From Staphylococcus ratti (GTDB taxonomy: Bacteria > Bacillota > Bacilli > Staphylococcales > Staphylococcaceae): 64,000 nt of DNA. The position numbers were made by a program, and so were the translations under genes. How positions within the stretch are numbered: the stretch's first letter is position 1; every line of letters begins with the position of its first letter. Shown here one piece after another: positions 1 to 7,995 of this stretch. Under the pieces are notes generated by a model. It was not told the DNA's origin. It saw nothing but the letters and a program-made list of their open reading frames with translations, and ran no database searches. Location of the stretch: assembly GCF_020883535.1 (NCBI RefSeq), contig NZ_CP086654.1:558001-622000 (forward strand), read 5' to 3'.

Positions 1-1
1 C

Positions 2-1348
2 TTTTTTAAAATACCTGTACAACCTTTACTGATTATTGCTTCAGCATATGCCGCTTTTATTGCATGGCGAGTGGGCTTACGATGGAAAGATCTTGAAGAG
101 GGGATTACAGAACGCTTAGCTACAGCAATGCCAGCGCTTTTTATTATACTTTCAGTTGGGATTATTGTAGGAACTTGGATGTATTCAGGCACCGTTCCGG
201 GCTTGATTTATTATGGCTTGAAATTTTTAAGCCCACAATTTTTCTTAGTCTCTGCCTTTTTAATTTCAGCGGTATGTTCAGTGGCCACTGGTACAGCATG
301 GGGTTCTGCATCTACGGCGGGTATCGCGTTAATTGCGATTGCGATACAAATGGACATTCCAGCCGGTATGGCAGCAGGTGCAATTATTTCAGGCGCTGTG
401 TTTGGTGACAAAATGTCACCATTATCTGATACAACCAATTTGGCTGCCCTTGTGACGAGAGTGAACATTTTTAATCATATTAAACATATGATTTGGACAA
501 CGATTCCAGCATCATTAATTGGTATTGTGATTTGGCATATTGCTTCAATGGGATTAGCGCATCAAGCGAACACTAAAAATATCCAAAATTTGTTAAATGA
601 TATAGATTTGATGTATCATATTAACATTTTCATTTGGATTCCTGCACTTGTGATTATTATATGTTTGGCTTTGAAAATGGCTACTGTCCCAGCGATGTTA
701 ATTTCAAGTGCTTCTGCGATTATAGTAGGGGCAGTTAACCACGGTTTTAAAATTCAAGATGGATTTAAAGCAACATTTAAAGTTTTTACACCAGATATGT
801 TACTCACTAAAACGGATGCGCTTTCTAAAAATGCATTAACCCTTATTGAACAAGGGGGCATTATGAGCATGACTCAAATTATCGTCACGATTTTTTGTGG
901 TTATGCATTTGCGGGAATTGTTGAGAAGGCAGGCTGTTTAGACGTATTATTAGAATCAATATCTAGTAAGATTAACCATAGAGGTTCATTGATATTAGTA
1001 ACAGTTATTGGAACGTTAACAATGGTACTTGCGGCAGGCGTAGCTTCTATTGCGATTATTATGGTGGGTGTATTGCTAATGGATATGTACAATAAAATGG
1101 GTTACGATCGCGTAAATTTATCGCGTACACTTGAAGATTCAGGGACAATGGTGTTGCCATTAATTCCATGGGGGACATCAGGAGTTTACTATACACAACA
1201 ATTAGGCGTAGAAGTAAGTGAATTTTTCATTTGGGCAATTCCTTGTTATTTATGTATTATTATCGCATTATTTTATGGTTTCACAGGTATCAGTATTAAA
1301 AAAACCAAGCAGAAAATGAAGGTGTCACACCGATACGGTAAGCTGTGA
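2..1348 (+). CDS. nhaC: Na+/H+ antiporter, NhaC family (5' partial)
   Basis: The reading frame is open from base 2, so the start lies upstream of the window; the GTG at 71 is internal. About 448 residues are visible, close to the full length of NhaC-type antiporters, so probably only a short N-terminus is missing. The protein is almost wholly hydrophobic with about ten membrane segments. The stretch GDKMSPLSDTTNLAA is the conserved polar motif I associate with this family and probably lies in the ion pathway. By family it exchanges cytoplasmic Na+ for H+ at the membrane. A related substrate, such as the malate/lactate exchange of MleN-type members, cannot be excluded. A rho-independent hairpin follows downstream. 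Confidence 0.85.
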   Translation, partial: FFKIPVQPLLIIASAYAAFIAWRVGLRWKDLEEGITERLATAMPALFIILSVGIIVGTWMYSGTVPGLIYYGLKFLSPQFFLVSAFLISAVCSVATGTAWGSASTAGIALIAIAIQMDIPAGMAAGAIISGAVFGDKMSPLSDTTNLAALVTRVNIFNHIKHMIWTTIPASLIGIVIWHIASMGLAHQANTKNIQNLLNDIDLMYHINIFIWIPALVIIICLALKMATVPAMLISSASAIIVGAVNHGFKIQDGFKATFKVFTPDMLLTKTDALSKNALTLIEQGGIMSMTQIIVTIFCGYAFAGIVEKAGCLDVLLESISSKINHRGSLILVTVIGTLTMVLAAGVASIAIIMVGVLLMDMYNKMGYDRVNLSRTLEDSGTMVLPLIPWGTSGVYYTQQLGVEVSEFFIWAIPCYLCIIIALFYGFTGISIKKTKQKMKVSHRYGKL

Positions 1349-1588
1349 ACAAACTATTTTGATAATATGTACAATTTATAGGTTTAAAATGTCAATTTTC
1401 GGTAATACTAATAATGTAAATGAGGTAAATCCATATATTACTCAATAGTGCTTTGTAGCGAGGATACTATTAGAATCTGGAATTTACCAATTTATTAATC
1501 AATATTTACTAGTTATAAAAAGTCCTTCTATTGTTAGGGTTTCATCTTTGTTTAGTATTTTGTAGCGATTGTACTTTACAAAGTGGAA

Positions 1589-1628
1589 CCCTTATTTTTA
1601 TGGTTCTGTTATGACACAAAAATAAGGG
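1589..1628 (+). terminator. Hairpin downstream of nhaC
   Basis: An 11-bp perfect stem, CCCTTATTTTT pairing with AAAAATAAGGG, encloses an 18-base loop. It lies 240 bases after the antiporter stop and just before a repeat element. It could stop transcripts from the left, although no long T-run follows the second arm on the plus strand. Confidence 0.5.
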
Positions 1629-1629
1629 A

Positions 1630-1793
1630 GTGGGACAGAAATCTATTTGATTTCGTTGTCCCACCCCCACAAGGCTGACTAGGGTTGAAATGAGCTAGTA
1701 AGCGAAGTTTCAATCCAGTCAGCTACTGTGCTTATTAGCAGTTACCTTCTCATTATAGAAGTGGGACAGAAATCTATATGATTTCTGTCCCGC
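1630..1793. repeat. Two-hairpin intergenic repeat, copy A
   Basis: Two hairpins, GTGGGAC..GTCCCAC at 1630-1664 and GTGGGACAGAAATC..GATTTCTGTCCC at 1761-1793, flank a 95-base core that contains the words CCCCCACAAGG and CAGTCAGCTACTGTGCTT. The core matches, in reverse orientation, the core of the duplicated element at 7628-7924, and more distantly the element at 41100-41212. The second hairpin can serve as the terminator of ssaA on the minus strand. The rest of the gap between nhaC and ssaA (1349-1588) shows no gene. It does hold two copies of the word TTTGTAGCGA/TTTTGTAGCGA, at about 1450 and 1558. Confidence 0.75.
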
Positions 1794-1837
1794 CCCCTTA
1801 ACTAAAAGATATTTGAAATATTTAATAGTGATCGGAA

Positions 1838-2551
1838 TTAGTGAATGTAATTATAGCTTGCAGCTGCACTTGCTGAAATCGTACGTGATGTAACAACACC
1901 CGGGCCATGACCATAATTCATTTCAGAAACAGTGATTGAACCATTGCTATTTACAGATTCTACATATGCTACATGACCAAAAGGACCTGAAGCAGTTTGT
2001 AAAATCGCGCCTGCTTTTGGTGTATTGTTAACAGTATATCCTGCTGAAGCAGCTGCGCTTGCCCAATTGTTTGCATTGCCCCAAGTTGAACCAATTGTAC
2101 CGCCTACACGATCAAATACATAATATGTACATTGTCCTGCAGTGTACAAGTTAGAACCAGATGTTCCTTTTGAAACAGTACGTGTTGCTGAAGTTGATGT
2201 TGTATATGCGTCGTTTGAAGCCGTTGTTAATTTAGGCGCTGATGTAGTTGCTAATGTTGTGTAGCGTTGTGCCGGAGCTGAAGTAGATGTTGTATAAGCA
2301 ACGTTGTTTTGAGTTGTGTAACCATTATATGAAGCTTGACCACCATTAAATTGAGATGGTGACCAATTACCTTGCCATGTAAAATGGTATTGGTTATTTT
2401 GGTCAATTGTATAGCTATAGCTATATGATGTTGGATCATTTGGGTTATAACCACCGTTGTATTCTGAAGCGTGTGCTTCATGTCCATGAGCTAAAGTGAT
2501 TGCAGCTACACCTGCAGTAGCGATTGTAGTTGTAGCGATTAATTTTTTCAT
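1838..2551 (-). CDS. ssaA: SsaA-type secretory antigen, CHAP amidase
   Basis: This is a secreted cell-wall hydrolase of 237 residues. A signal peptide (KK start, hydrophobic core, AHAS cleavage region near residue 28) is followed by a low-complexity Ser/Thr/Tyr/Asn-rich region (30-130). The C-terminal CHAP domain (about 133-237) carries the nucleophile Cys141 in AGQCTYYVF and His193 in [12 protein letters not shown] domains cleave peptidoglycan stem or cross-bridge peptides; in staphylococci the SsaA proteins act in cell-wall turnover and depend on WalKR. The start is fixed by AGGAGG upstream of the ATG. A WalR-type site lies 87 bases upstream. The N-terminal region has no LysM repeat, as in SsaA and unlike Sle1. 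Confidence 0.93.
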   Translation of the reverse strand: MKKLIATTTIATAGVAAITLAHGHEAHASEYNGGYNPNDPTSYSYSYTIDQNNQYHFTWQGNWSPSQFNGGQASYNGYTTQNNVAYTTSTSAPAQRYTTLATTSAPKLTTASNDAYTTSTSATRTVSKGTSGSNLYTAGQCTYYVFDRVGGTIGSTWGNANNWASAAASAGYTVNNTPKAGAILQTASGPFGHVAYVESVNSNGSITVSEMNYGHGPGVVTSRTISASAAASYNYIH

Positions 2552-2637
2552 TTGAAAAAGTCCTCCTAAAAAGTTAATACGTTTAGATTAAAAGACTGTG
2601 TGCATAAGCGACTGAACGACGATAGTGTTTGTAATAA

Positions 2638-2654
2638 TTTACATTATCTTAACA
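2638..2654 (-). promoter_or_regulatory. WalR-type binding site upstream of ssaA
   Basis: Read on the minus strand the sequence is TGTTAA-GATAA-TGTAAA, an exact fit to the direct repeat TGTWAH-N5-TGTWAH known for the essential regulator WalR (YycF). It lies 87 bases upstream of the ssaA start codon, which is a sensible position for activation. The match is read directly; binding is inferred from the ssaA family. Confidence 0.75.
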
Positions 2655-3044
2655 ACGAATAATACTCTAACAAAAAAAGTGTTGTTTGTGGGTGTCGTTA
2701 ACATTTTGTAATTTTTAAGAAAATTCCCATGAATTATTTTGGAATAAAATGATATGTAAAAGTGTTTATTCATAGACTTTATAGTGTTCAGTAAATAAAA
2801 TTTGGATTTGTGTGAAAACAATTGTTACTGTTTTGTAATATGCTTGTCATTCGAAAATAGATTGTTTCAAATTGAGCTAAAATTTAAAGATGTGTATTAA
2901 AAGACGCCATACCTACTATTTTCATGCTCAGAATGGCTTTAGGACGCAGATAATTATCAAAAAAACGATGAAATCTATGAATACAATGCTGTCTTGATCT
3001 TTAATTTTGATAAAAACACAGATTAAGTATTTTCCAACAGACCT
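2655..3044. other. AT-rich intergenic stretch without recognised gene
   Basis: Between the ssaA control region and the next promoter I see no convincing reading frame, RNA gene or repeat. The only longer frame (minus strand, 2639-2821) is low in coding character and has no ribosome binding site. The stretch probably contains the distal part of the ssaA promoter. Confidence 0.4.
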
Positions 3045-3053
3045 TGATATAAT
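3045..3053 (+). promoter_or_regulatory. Extended -10 promoter for the PH-like gene
   Basis: TGATATAAT is a full extended -10 (TGnTATAAT) 35 bases upstream of the ATG at 3088. The -35 region is weak, as is common with extended -10 elements. Confidence 0.5.
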
Positions 3054-3087
3054 CAAGATAAGACTATTTTTGAAGGAGCGGATTGTA

Positions 3088-3411
3088 ATGATTCTTGATC
3101 GTGTGAATCCAGAAGATTTATTTCCAACTGAAAAAGAGGGACCAGCTGTATTAGGTATTATTGAATATGAGGTACAAGGACAAAGTGAATATGAAGGCGC
3201 ATATATCGCAACGAATGAACGTCTGATTATGAACGTAGATATGAACGGGCAATTTTATTATCGAAATATTCCTTATGAAGATATTTCAAGTGTTGCTTAC
3301 GAAGACGGCGTACTTTGGTTCGATTTTGAAGTGGGGAAAATCGCAATGAAAGAGATTAAGAGTCAAAATGTTGAGGCATTTATCGACTATGTTAAACAAT
3401 ATATGAAGTAA
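3088..3411 (+). CDS. Small PH-domain-like protein
   Basis: A 107-residue cytosolic protein. The ATG at 3088 is preferred over the upstream in-frame start at 3007, because AAGGAGCG lies at the right distance before it and a promoter -10 lies between the two starts. After a short acidic N-terminus the chain alternates beta-strand patterns such as GAYIATNERLIMNVDM and ISSVAYEDGVLWFDF and ends in an amphipathic helix (VEAFIDYVKQYM). This is the usual shape of short bacterial PH-like (YokE/DUF-type) proteins. No catalytic motif is visible and the function is unknown. It is monocistronic. Confidence 0.7.
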   Translation: MILDRVNPEDLFPTEKEGPAVLGIIEYEVQGQSEYEGAYIATNERLIMNVDMNGQFYYRNIPYEDISSVAYEDGVLWFDFEVGKIAMKEIKSQNVEAFIDYVKQYMK

Positions 3412-3419
3412 TTTGAAGA

Positions 3420-3487
3420 GGTTGGGACACAATCGTGCGCTTAAATTACAGCTACTGTTTTTTGAGCGTCGTAATTGATTGTGACTC
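3420..3487. repeat. Diverged relative of the intergenic repeat
   Basis: GGGACACAATC and GATTGTGAC form the arms of a hairpin around a core containing CAGCTACTGT, the same word found in the core of copy A. It looks like a degraded single-unit member. It may serve as a weak terminator for the PH-like gene. Confidence 0.4.
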
Positions 3488-3584
3488 GGCCTATTTTCAT
3501 GTTTAAGGGAAAATTTTTAGAGCGTACAAAAAAGGGAAAAAAGACGGTTTATCAAGTAGATATTTCTAATTCGAAATAAATTGA

Positions 3585-3613
3585 TTGACACACCGTTAAA
3601 ACGGCACTATAAT
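3585..3613 (+). promoter_or_regulatory. Consensus sigma-A promoter
   Basis: TTGACA and TATAAT are both perfect and are separated by exactly 17 bases. The promoter points at the oxidoreductase gene starting at 3652. A promoter this strong is normally held down by a repressor, which agrees with the operator just downstream. Confidence 0.9.
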
Positions 3614-3636
3614 TTAGGTATAAAAAATATACTTAA
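3614..3636 (+). promoter_or_regulatory. QsrR-type operator (GTATA-N5-TATAC)
   Basis: The dyad TTAGGTATA-AAAAA-TATACTTAA has one mismatch over nine base pairs per arm. Its core GTATA-N5-TATAC (3618-3632) equals the box reported, as I recall it, for the quinone-sensing repressor QsrR/YodB of S. aureus. It begins at the base after the -10, so a bound repressor would block initiation. The regulator gene itself is not in this window. Confidence 0.65.
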
Positions 3637-3651
3637 GAGAGGTGACAATTC

Positions 3652-4701
3652 ATGAAAATAGAATTAGGGTTAAGTTCATTTGCAGATAATCACGAAATTT
3701 ATACCGAAGAGGGTTCATTTCCTGCAATTTCAAATGCTGAGCGTATTCGGAACATTGTTGAAGAGATTCAAGTTGCCGATGAGGTCGGATTAGATGTATA
3801 TGGATTGGGAGAACATCATCGTCATGATTATGCAGTTTCTAGCCCAGCTACCGTGCTAGCAGCGGCAGCTTCAACAACGAAAAATATTAAATTATCTTCT
3901 GCGGTAACAGTTTTATCGTCAGACGATCCAGTACGTGTATATCAACAATTTTCAACAGTAGACGCTATTTCTAATGGACGTGCTGAAATTATGGCAGGAC
4001 GAGGTTCATTTATCGAATCTTTTCCGTTATTTGGCTATGATTTGAAAGATTATGAACAATTATTTGACGAAAAATTACAGCTATTAATGGAAATTAATCA
4101 AAATGAAATTGTACATTGGGAAGGTCATCTAAGATCAAGTATTCATGGTTTAGGAGTTTATCCAAGAGCGGATAAAACAATGCCAATTTGGCTTGCTACA
4201 GGCGGTACACCTGAGTCTTCCCTTAAAGCAGGATCACTGGGTCTACCGATTACGTATGCGATTATAGGTGGCAACCCTAAACGTTTTGCGAGAAATGTTG
4301 CGATGTATAAAGCAATGGCCGAGTCTCATGGATATCAATCTAAAGATTTACGCATTGCGTCACACTCTTGGGGGTATATTGCAGATACAGATGAAAAAGC
4401 ACAAATAGAATATATGCCGTCGACTGAAGCACATTACAATATCATCGCCAAAGAACGCGGATGGCCACCATTTACGTATGAACACTTTCAAAGAGAAATT
4501 GGTTCGAATGGGGCAATGTATGTAGGTAGTCCAGAAACAGTTGCGCAAAAAATAATAGAGACGATTGAAGCATTGGGACTAACGCGATTTATGTTACATT
4601 TACCAATTGGTTCTATGCCACATGAACGCACGCTTAAAGCGATTCGTTTATTTGGTGAAAAAGTAAAACCCATTGTAGATGAATATTTTGAAAACAAATA
4701 A
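3652..4701 (+). CDS. LLM-class flavin-dependent oxidoreductase
   Basis: A 349-residue cytosolic TIM-barrel protein of the bacterial luciferase-like family, which uses reduced FMN or F420; staphylococci would use FMN. Family marks include GLGEHHRHDYAVSSPA (about 51-66), VTVLSSDDPVRVYQQFSTVD, GRAEIMAGRGSF, PIWLATGGTPES and VGSPETVAQKI near the C-terminus. The substrate is unknown. The start is supported by GAGAGGTG before the ATG. It forms an operon with the small membrane gene 14 bases downstream. The consensus promoter and QsrR-type box suggest induction by quinones or electrophiles, so a role in detoxifying such compounds is a reasonable inference. Confidence 0.85.
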   Translation: MKIELGLSSFADNHEIYTEEGSFPAISNAERIRNIVEEIQVADEVGLDVYGLGEHHRHDYAVSSPATVLAAAASTTKNIKLSSAVTVLSSDDPVRVYQQFSTVDAISNGRAEIMAGRGSFIESFPLFGYDLKDYEQLFDEKLQLLMEINQNEIVHWEGHLRSSIHGLGVYPRADKTMPIWLATGGTPESSLKAGSLGLPITYAIIGGNPKRFARNVAMYKAMAESHGYQSKDLRIASHSWGYIADTDEKAQIEYMPSTEAHYNIIAKERGWPPFTYEHFQREIGSNGAMYVGSPETVAQKIIETIEALGLTRFMLHLPIGSMPHERTLKAIRLFGEKVKPIVDEYFENK

Positions 4702-4715
4702 TAAGGAGAGGTTGT

Positions 4716-5072
4716 ATGATGTTATTAAGATATGCAGCAAATTTAAAAGTAGCAAAAGAATTATTAGAGGCAGCTAAACCAAAATTGAAAAATGATAAAG
4801 GATTAAGAGAAGCATTTGAATCTTTTAATCTATCACCAGAACTCGTACGTGTAGTGGGGGCGGCTGAAACAGCTGCGGCAGTACTTTTCGGGTTAAGTAT
4901 TTTTAGTAAACGTTTATCGCAACTAGGCTCTATTATAACGATTGTTGTTTTAGGTGTCGCAATTCAAAAACATTTTAAAGCAGGACATGGTAAAGAAGGT
5001 GCACAACATGCCATTGATGTCGTGTCTTTAGCTGGTTTAAGCTTAGCTGACACTTTAGTAAGTCGTAAATAA
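4716..5072 (+). CDS. Small DoxX-like membrane protein
   Basis: 118 residues with three or four hydrophobic segments (about 46-60, 69-86 and 100-115) and a basic N-terminus. The ATG is the first of two adjacent Met codons, preceded by AAGGAGAGG. Length and pattern (VVGAAETAAAVLFGLSIF, then a loop with GHGKEGAQHAID) suit the DoxX/DoxD-like group, but I recognise no catalytic residues. It follows the oxidoreductase closely and is followed by a terminator, so the two are one transcript and probably share the redox-stress regulation. Confidence 0.65.
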   Translation: MMLLRYAANLKVAKELLEAAKPKLKNDKGLREAFESFNLSPELVRVVGAAETAAAVLFGLSIFSKRLSQLGSIITIVVLGVAIQKHFKAGHGKEGAQHAIDVVSLAGLSLADTLVSRK

Positions 5073-5107
5073 AGTGTTGATGTATAACGCTACGTAAACA
5101 TAACATA

Positions 5108-5155
5108 GCCACCTAAAAGAAGACATAAAAACGTCTTTTTTTGGGTGGTTATTTT
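5108..5155 (+). terminator. Rho-independent terminator
   Basis: The stem pairs GCCACCTAAAAGAAGAC with GTCTTTTTTTGGGTGG and is followed by a T-rich tail. It ends the oxidoreductase/membrane-protein operon. Confidence 0.75.
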
Positions 5156-5342
5156 ACATGGAACCTAAAAATTTGGAGATTTGAGAATATTTTGAATTTA
5201 ACTTCAAAAAGTAATTGAAAAAACTGCGCGCACGGTTTAAAATACAACTGTTAATAAATTAAATTTCCAAGTCAATATAGTTTTTAGAGAAATAGAAAAT
5301 TTACGTATACATCTTGGATAGACAACTGCTGAGGTGATTAAA

Positions 5343-5690
5343 TTGAAGAAATATCCAATCAAAAATATGAAAGAATTCATTGAGATTACACGTACAACAA
5401 AAGAAGTATTTAGCAACATTAAGAAAGAACATGCACTTACATACGAAGAATTGTATATTCTTGTGCATCTGCATGAAAACGAATTGCCAGCGTATAATGT
5501 TAAAGACATCATCACAGTATCCAATTTTAAACCGTATTATATTACTAAAGCCCTCCAAAAACTTAAAGAAAATGGCTATTTATCTAAAAAGCGCAATGAA
5601 CATGATGAACGGACGGTTATTATTGAAGTTTCACAAGAACAGTATCAAAAGATCAAACAGCTTTTTAACGAAATTGAAGCTCAGTTTTAA
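5343..5690 (+). CDS. sarR: SarR-type winged-helix regulator
   Basis: A 115-residue single-domain member of the staphylococcal SarA family. The winged-helix core includes LTYEELYILVHL, then FKPYYITKALQKLKENGY (recognition helix) and SKKRNEHDERTVIIEV (wing), which is very close to S. aureus SarR from memory. The TTG at 5343 is the likely start: GAGGTG lies six bases upstream and the resulting length equals SarR, whereas the GTG at 5334 lies inside the Shine-Dalgarno sequence. SarR dimers bind AT-rich DNA and modulate sarA and agr. Monocistronic, with terminators on both sides. Confidence 0.88.
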   Translation: MKKYPIKNMKEFIEITRTTKEVFSNIKKEHALTYEELYILVHLHENELPAYNVKDIITVSNFKPYYITKALQKLKENGYLSKKRNEHDERTVIIEVSQEQYQKIKQLFNEIEAQF

Positions 5691-5791
5691 TCAGTCATTT
5701 TTGAAAGAAGGATGCATTATTGAAATCGTAAAAAAGATTTCTTCCATATAAAGGATGCGTCATTTTCTTGTAAACATGTGGCATTCAAATC

Positions 5792-5841
5792 AAAGAGAGT
5801 GAGACGACGAAATCTAAACGATTTCCGTCTTACTCTCTTCA
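5792..5841 (+). terminator. Long hairpin after sarR
   Basis: AAAGAGAGTGAGACG..GAAATC pairs with GATTTCCGTCTTACTCTCTT around the loop TAAAC. It probably terminates sarR transcripts. Its form resembles the GGGACAGAAATC hairpins of the repeat family. Confidence 0.65.
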
Positions 5842-5845
5842 TTAT

Positions 5846-5874
5846 TAGGCACCGTATTTAAAATGTATTATAAT
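5846..5874 (+). promoter_or_regulatory. Putative promoter of acyl-CoA dehydrogenase gene
   Basis: A perfect TATAAT at 5869-5874 has the partial -35 TAGGCA (4 of 6) at 17-base spacing, 46 bases before the start codon. Confidence 0.5.
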
Positions 5875-5919
5875 GTTGAGTGTTAAGGTAAGAAATGATG
5901 TTGAAAGAGAGTGAATGAA

Positions 5920-7080
5920 ATGCAATCGGTGTTAATTCAGTCTGATATTCAAAGAGAATGGGTCAAAAAATTAGAATCGCAAAGAGAAATGTTTGAATCG
6001 TGCGCGCATCAAAATGATCAAACAGCGACATTTCCATATAAGAATATCCAATGGTTAATAGACAGTGGCTATACGCAGCTTACACTTCCAAAAGCGTATG
6101 GTGGAGGTGGCGCTACAATTGAAGATATGGTCATCCTTCAAACAGTGCTCGGTTCAATCGATGGGGCTACGGCGCTTTCTATCGGATGGCATATGGGATT
6201 AATTGGTGAGCTTTTCGAAAAACAAAGTTGGGATTCAAAGTTATTGAATCAACTGGCGGATGATGTTAAAAAGGGTGCCTTGATTAATAGGGCAGTGAGT
6301 GAAGCAGAGACAGGGAGTCCAACACGAGGCGGAAAGCCCATGACGTATGCGAAGCGTGAAAACGGACATTATGTCATTAATGGTGTAAAAACATTTACTT
6401 CTATGAGCCCGGCTTTAACACATATCCTTGTCGCGGCACACATTCCAGAACAAGACACAGTTGGTTTTTTCTTAGTGAAACAGAATGACAAAGGTGTAAC
6501 AATTGCGAACAATTGGGATATGATGGGGATGCGGGCGACAGAAAGTCACGATTTAATTTTAGAAAATGTGCGTGTACCTCTTGAACATCTCGTAGAAGTA
6601 AAAGGCCAAGCATCACAATATCAAAATGGTTGGTTGTTGCATATTCCAAGTACTTATTTAGGTATTGCGCAAGCCGCAAGAGATTATGCTTTTATGTTTG
6701 CCAAAACATATCAGCCTAACAGTATTGATGGCGTGATTGCAGACTTGCCAGTTGTCCAACAAAACTTAGGAAAAATGGAGACAAAGTTACTAACAGCGAG
6801 ACATATGTTATGGAGTACTGCGCGTGCATACCAACAAAACCCTACAGCACAATTCATTCAAAGCGAAACAAATGCAAGCAAAGTAGTTGTGATGAATGAA
6901 GGCATAGACGTGATTGATTTAGCTATGAGAATTGTAGGCGCGAAAAGTTTAGAAATGTCACGTCCTTTACAAAGGTATTATCGTGATATGAGAGCGGGAC
7001 TGCATAATCCACCTATGGAGGATTTAGCTTTTAGCAAAATAGCCCAAGTTGGCATCGAAATGACAAAATCAAAATCGTGA
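5920..7080 (+). CDS. Acyl-CoA dehydrogenase-like flavoprotein
   Basis: 386 residues from the ATG at 5920. The upstream GTG at 5911 abuts the AGAGAG ribosome binding site and is rejected. The protein has the three-part dehydrogenase plan: an N-terminal helical domain with LPKAYGGGGATIEDM, a middle beta domain with AVSEAETGSPTRGG and GHYVINGVKTFTS, and a C-terminal helical bundle ending in RYYRDMRAGLHNPPMEDLA. FAD-dependent alpha,beta-dehydrogenation of an acyl thioester is expected. The C-terminal region lacks an obvious catalytic Glu and resembles the DszC/flavin monooxygenase branch, so the reaction is uncertain. It has no fatty-acid oxidation neighbours. Confidence 0.75.
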   Translation: MQSVLIQSDIQREWVKKLESQREMFESCAHQNDQTATFPYKNIQWLIDSGYTQLTLPKAYGGGGATIEDMVILQTVLGSIDGATALSIGWHMGLIGELFEKQSWDSKLLNQLADDVKKGALINRAVSEAETGSPTRGGKPMTYAKRENGHYVINGVKTFTSMSPALTHILVAAHIPEQDTVGFFLVKQNDKGVTIANNWDMMGMRATESHDLILENVRVPLEHLVEVKGQASQYQNGWLLHIPSTYLGIAQAARDYAFMFAKTYQPNSIDGVIADLPVVQQNLGKMETKLLTARHMLWSTARAYQQNPTAQFIQSETNASKVVVMNEGIDVIDLAMRIVGAKSLEMSRPLQRYYRDMRAGLHNPPMEDLAFSKIAQVGIEMTKSKS

Positions 7081-7176
7081 CTCACCTACGAAAGAGCGTA
7101 TTTTTAATCTAGATGATTGAAAGATGAGGCTATGCTTTATATAATGAGACGAAAGATGATAGAGGGAGACTCGCAT

Positions 7177-7563
7177 ATGCGCTATTTATTAATAGCTGTC
7201 GGCATTACCTTCACATTGCTTGGGTTTGCAGGGGCGGTGTTACCATTATTACCGACCACACCATTTTTACTCGTTGCAGTAATATGCTTTGCAAAAAGTT
7301 CGAAGCGTTTTCACGATTGGCTCGTACAAACAAAGATTTATCAAGCATACGTTGAAGATTTTAAATTGTACCGCGGTTATACAATGAGAAAGAAAATTCA
7401 ACTTTTAATCAGTCTTTATATCGTAGTAGGCTTTTCAATATGGGTGGTAGAAATACCTTTAATTAGAATTGGATTAATGCTAATGCTTCTACTTCAAACA
7501 GTAGTATTATTTACTTGGGTACGTACATTACCCAAAAGTCATGATATAAGGAAAAAACAATAA
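7177..7563 (+). CDS. DUF454 (YbaN-like) inner membrane protein
   Basis: 128 residues. The ATG at 7177 has GAGGGAGA upstream and begins directly with the first membrane segment, so the longer frame from 7117 is probably leader. The family hallmark GAVLPLLPTTPFLL lies near residues 19-32, followed by CFAKSSKRFHDWL and two further hydrophobic helices. The function of DUF454 proteins is unknown; they sit in the cytoplasmic membrane. It could be co-transcribed with the upstream dehydrogenase (97-base gap). Confidence 0.8.
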   Translation: MRYLLIAVGITFTLLGFAGAVLPLLPTTPFLLVAVICFAKSSKRFHDWLVQTKIYQAYVEDFKLYRGYTMRKKIQLLISLYIVVGFSIWVVEIPLIRIGLMLMLLLQTVVLFTWVRTLPKSHDIRKKQ

Positions 7564-7627
7564 ACTTTTTAGAAATTATAAACAGATTATGTCATAGAGA
7601 TAAAATAAAAATGAAATACACTTATCA

Positions 7628-7924
7628 GGGCAGGACAACGAAATCAATAGATTTCTGTCCTGCATGATAAAAAAGAGCAATAAAGTTAAAGAGTACAGTA
7701 GCTGTCTGAATTGAAGATGCGCTTTGCAAGCTTCCTTCAATTCTAGACATCCTTGTGGGGGCAGGACAACGAAATCAATAGATTTCTGTCCTGCATGATA
7801 AAAAGAGCAATAAAGTTAAAGAGTACAGTAGTTGTCTGAATTGAAGATGCGCTTTGCAAGCTTCCTTCAATTCTAGACATCCTTGTGGGGGCAGGACAAC
7901 GAAATCAATAGATTTCTGTCCTGC
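7628..7924. repeat. Two-hairpin intergenic repeat, tandemly duplicated (copy B)
   Basis: Three nearly identical hairpins, GCAGGAC..GAAATC-AATA-GATTTC.GTCCTGC, start at 7630, 7761 and 7891. They are separated by two almost identical cores, giving a tandem unit of about 130 bases. The cores (ACAGTAGCTGTCTGAATTGA to CATCCTTGTGGGGG) are the reverse-orientation counterparts of copy A. The near-identity of the two units points to a recent duplication. The last hairpin lies just before the fhuD2 promoter; the first probably terminates the DUF454 transcript. No gene lies in 7564-7995. Confidence 0.85.
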
Positions 7925-7933
7925 TCCCTTAAA

Positions 7934-7963
7934 TTGCTCTGTGTAGATATGGTGTTGTACAAT
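7934..7963 (+). promoter_or_regulatory. fhuD2 promoter
   Basis: TTGCTC (-35) and TACAAT (-10) are separated by 18 bases, directly upstream of a Fur-type box and 33 bases before the fhuD2 start codon. Confidence 0.6.
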
Positions 7964-7965
7964 AG

Positions 7966-7980
7966 TGATGATTATTATGA
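7966..7980 (+). promoter_or_regulatory. Fur box
   Basis: TGATGATTATTATGA differs from the 7-1-7 Fur consensus TGATAATnATTATCA at only two positions. It lies just after the -10, where Fur-iron would block transcription. This is consistent with control of a siderophore receptor. Confidence 0.75.
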
Positions 7981-7995
7981 TTGGAGGCAGATTTC

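Noticed and set aside
1601..1609. GGTTCTGTT, resembling the end of IS431/IS257
   Set aside because: The match stops after nine bases and the word is part of the loop of a terminator-like hairpin; no transposase remnant is near.
2880..3000. Possible IS or transposase fragment
   Set aside because: Translation in all frames gives no recognisable transposase motif; too short to call.
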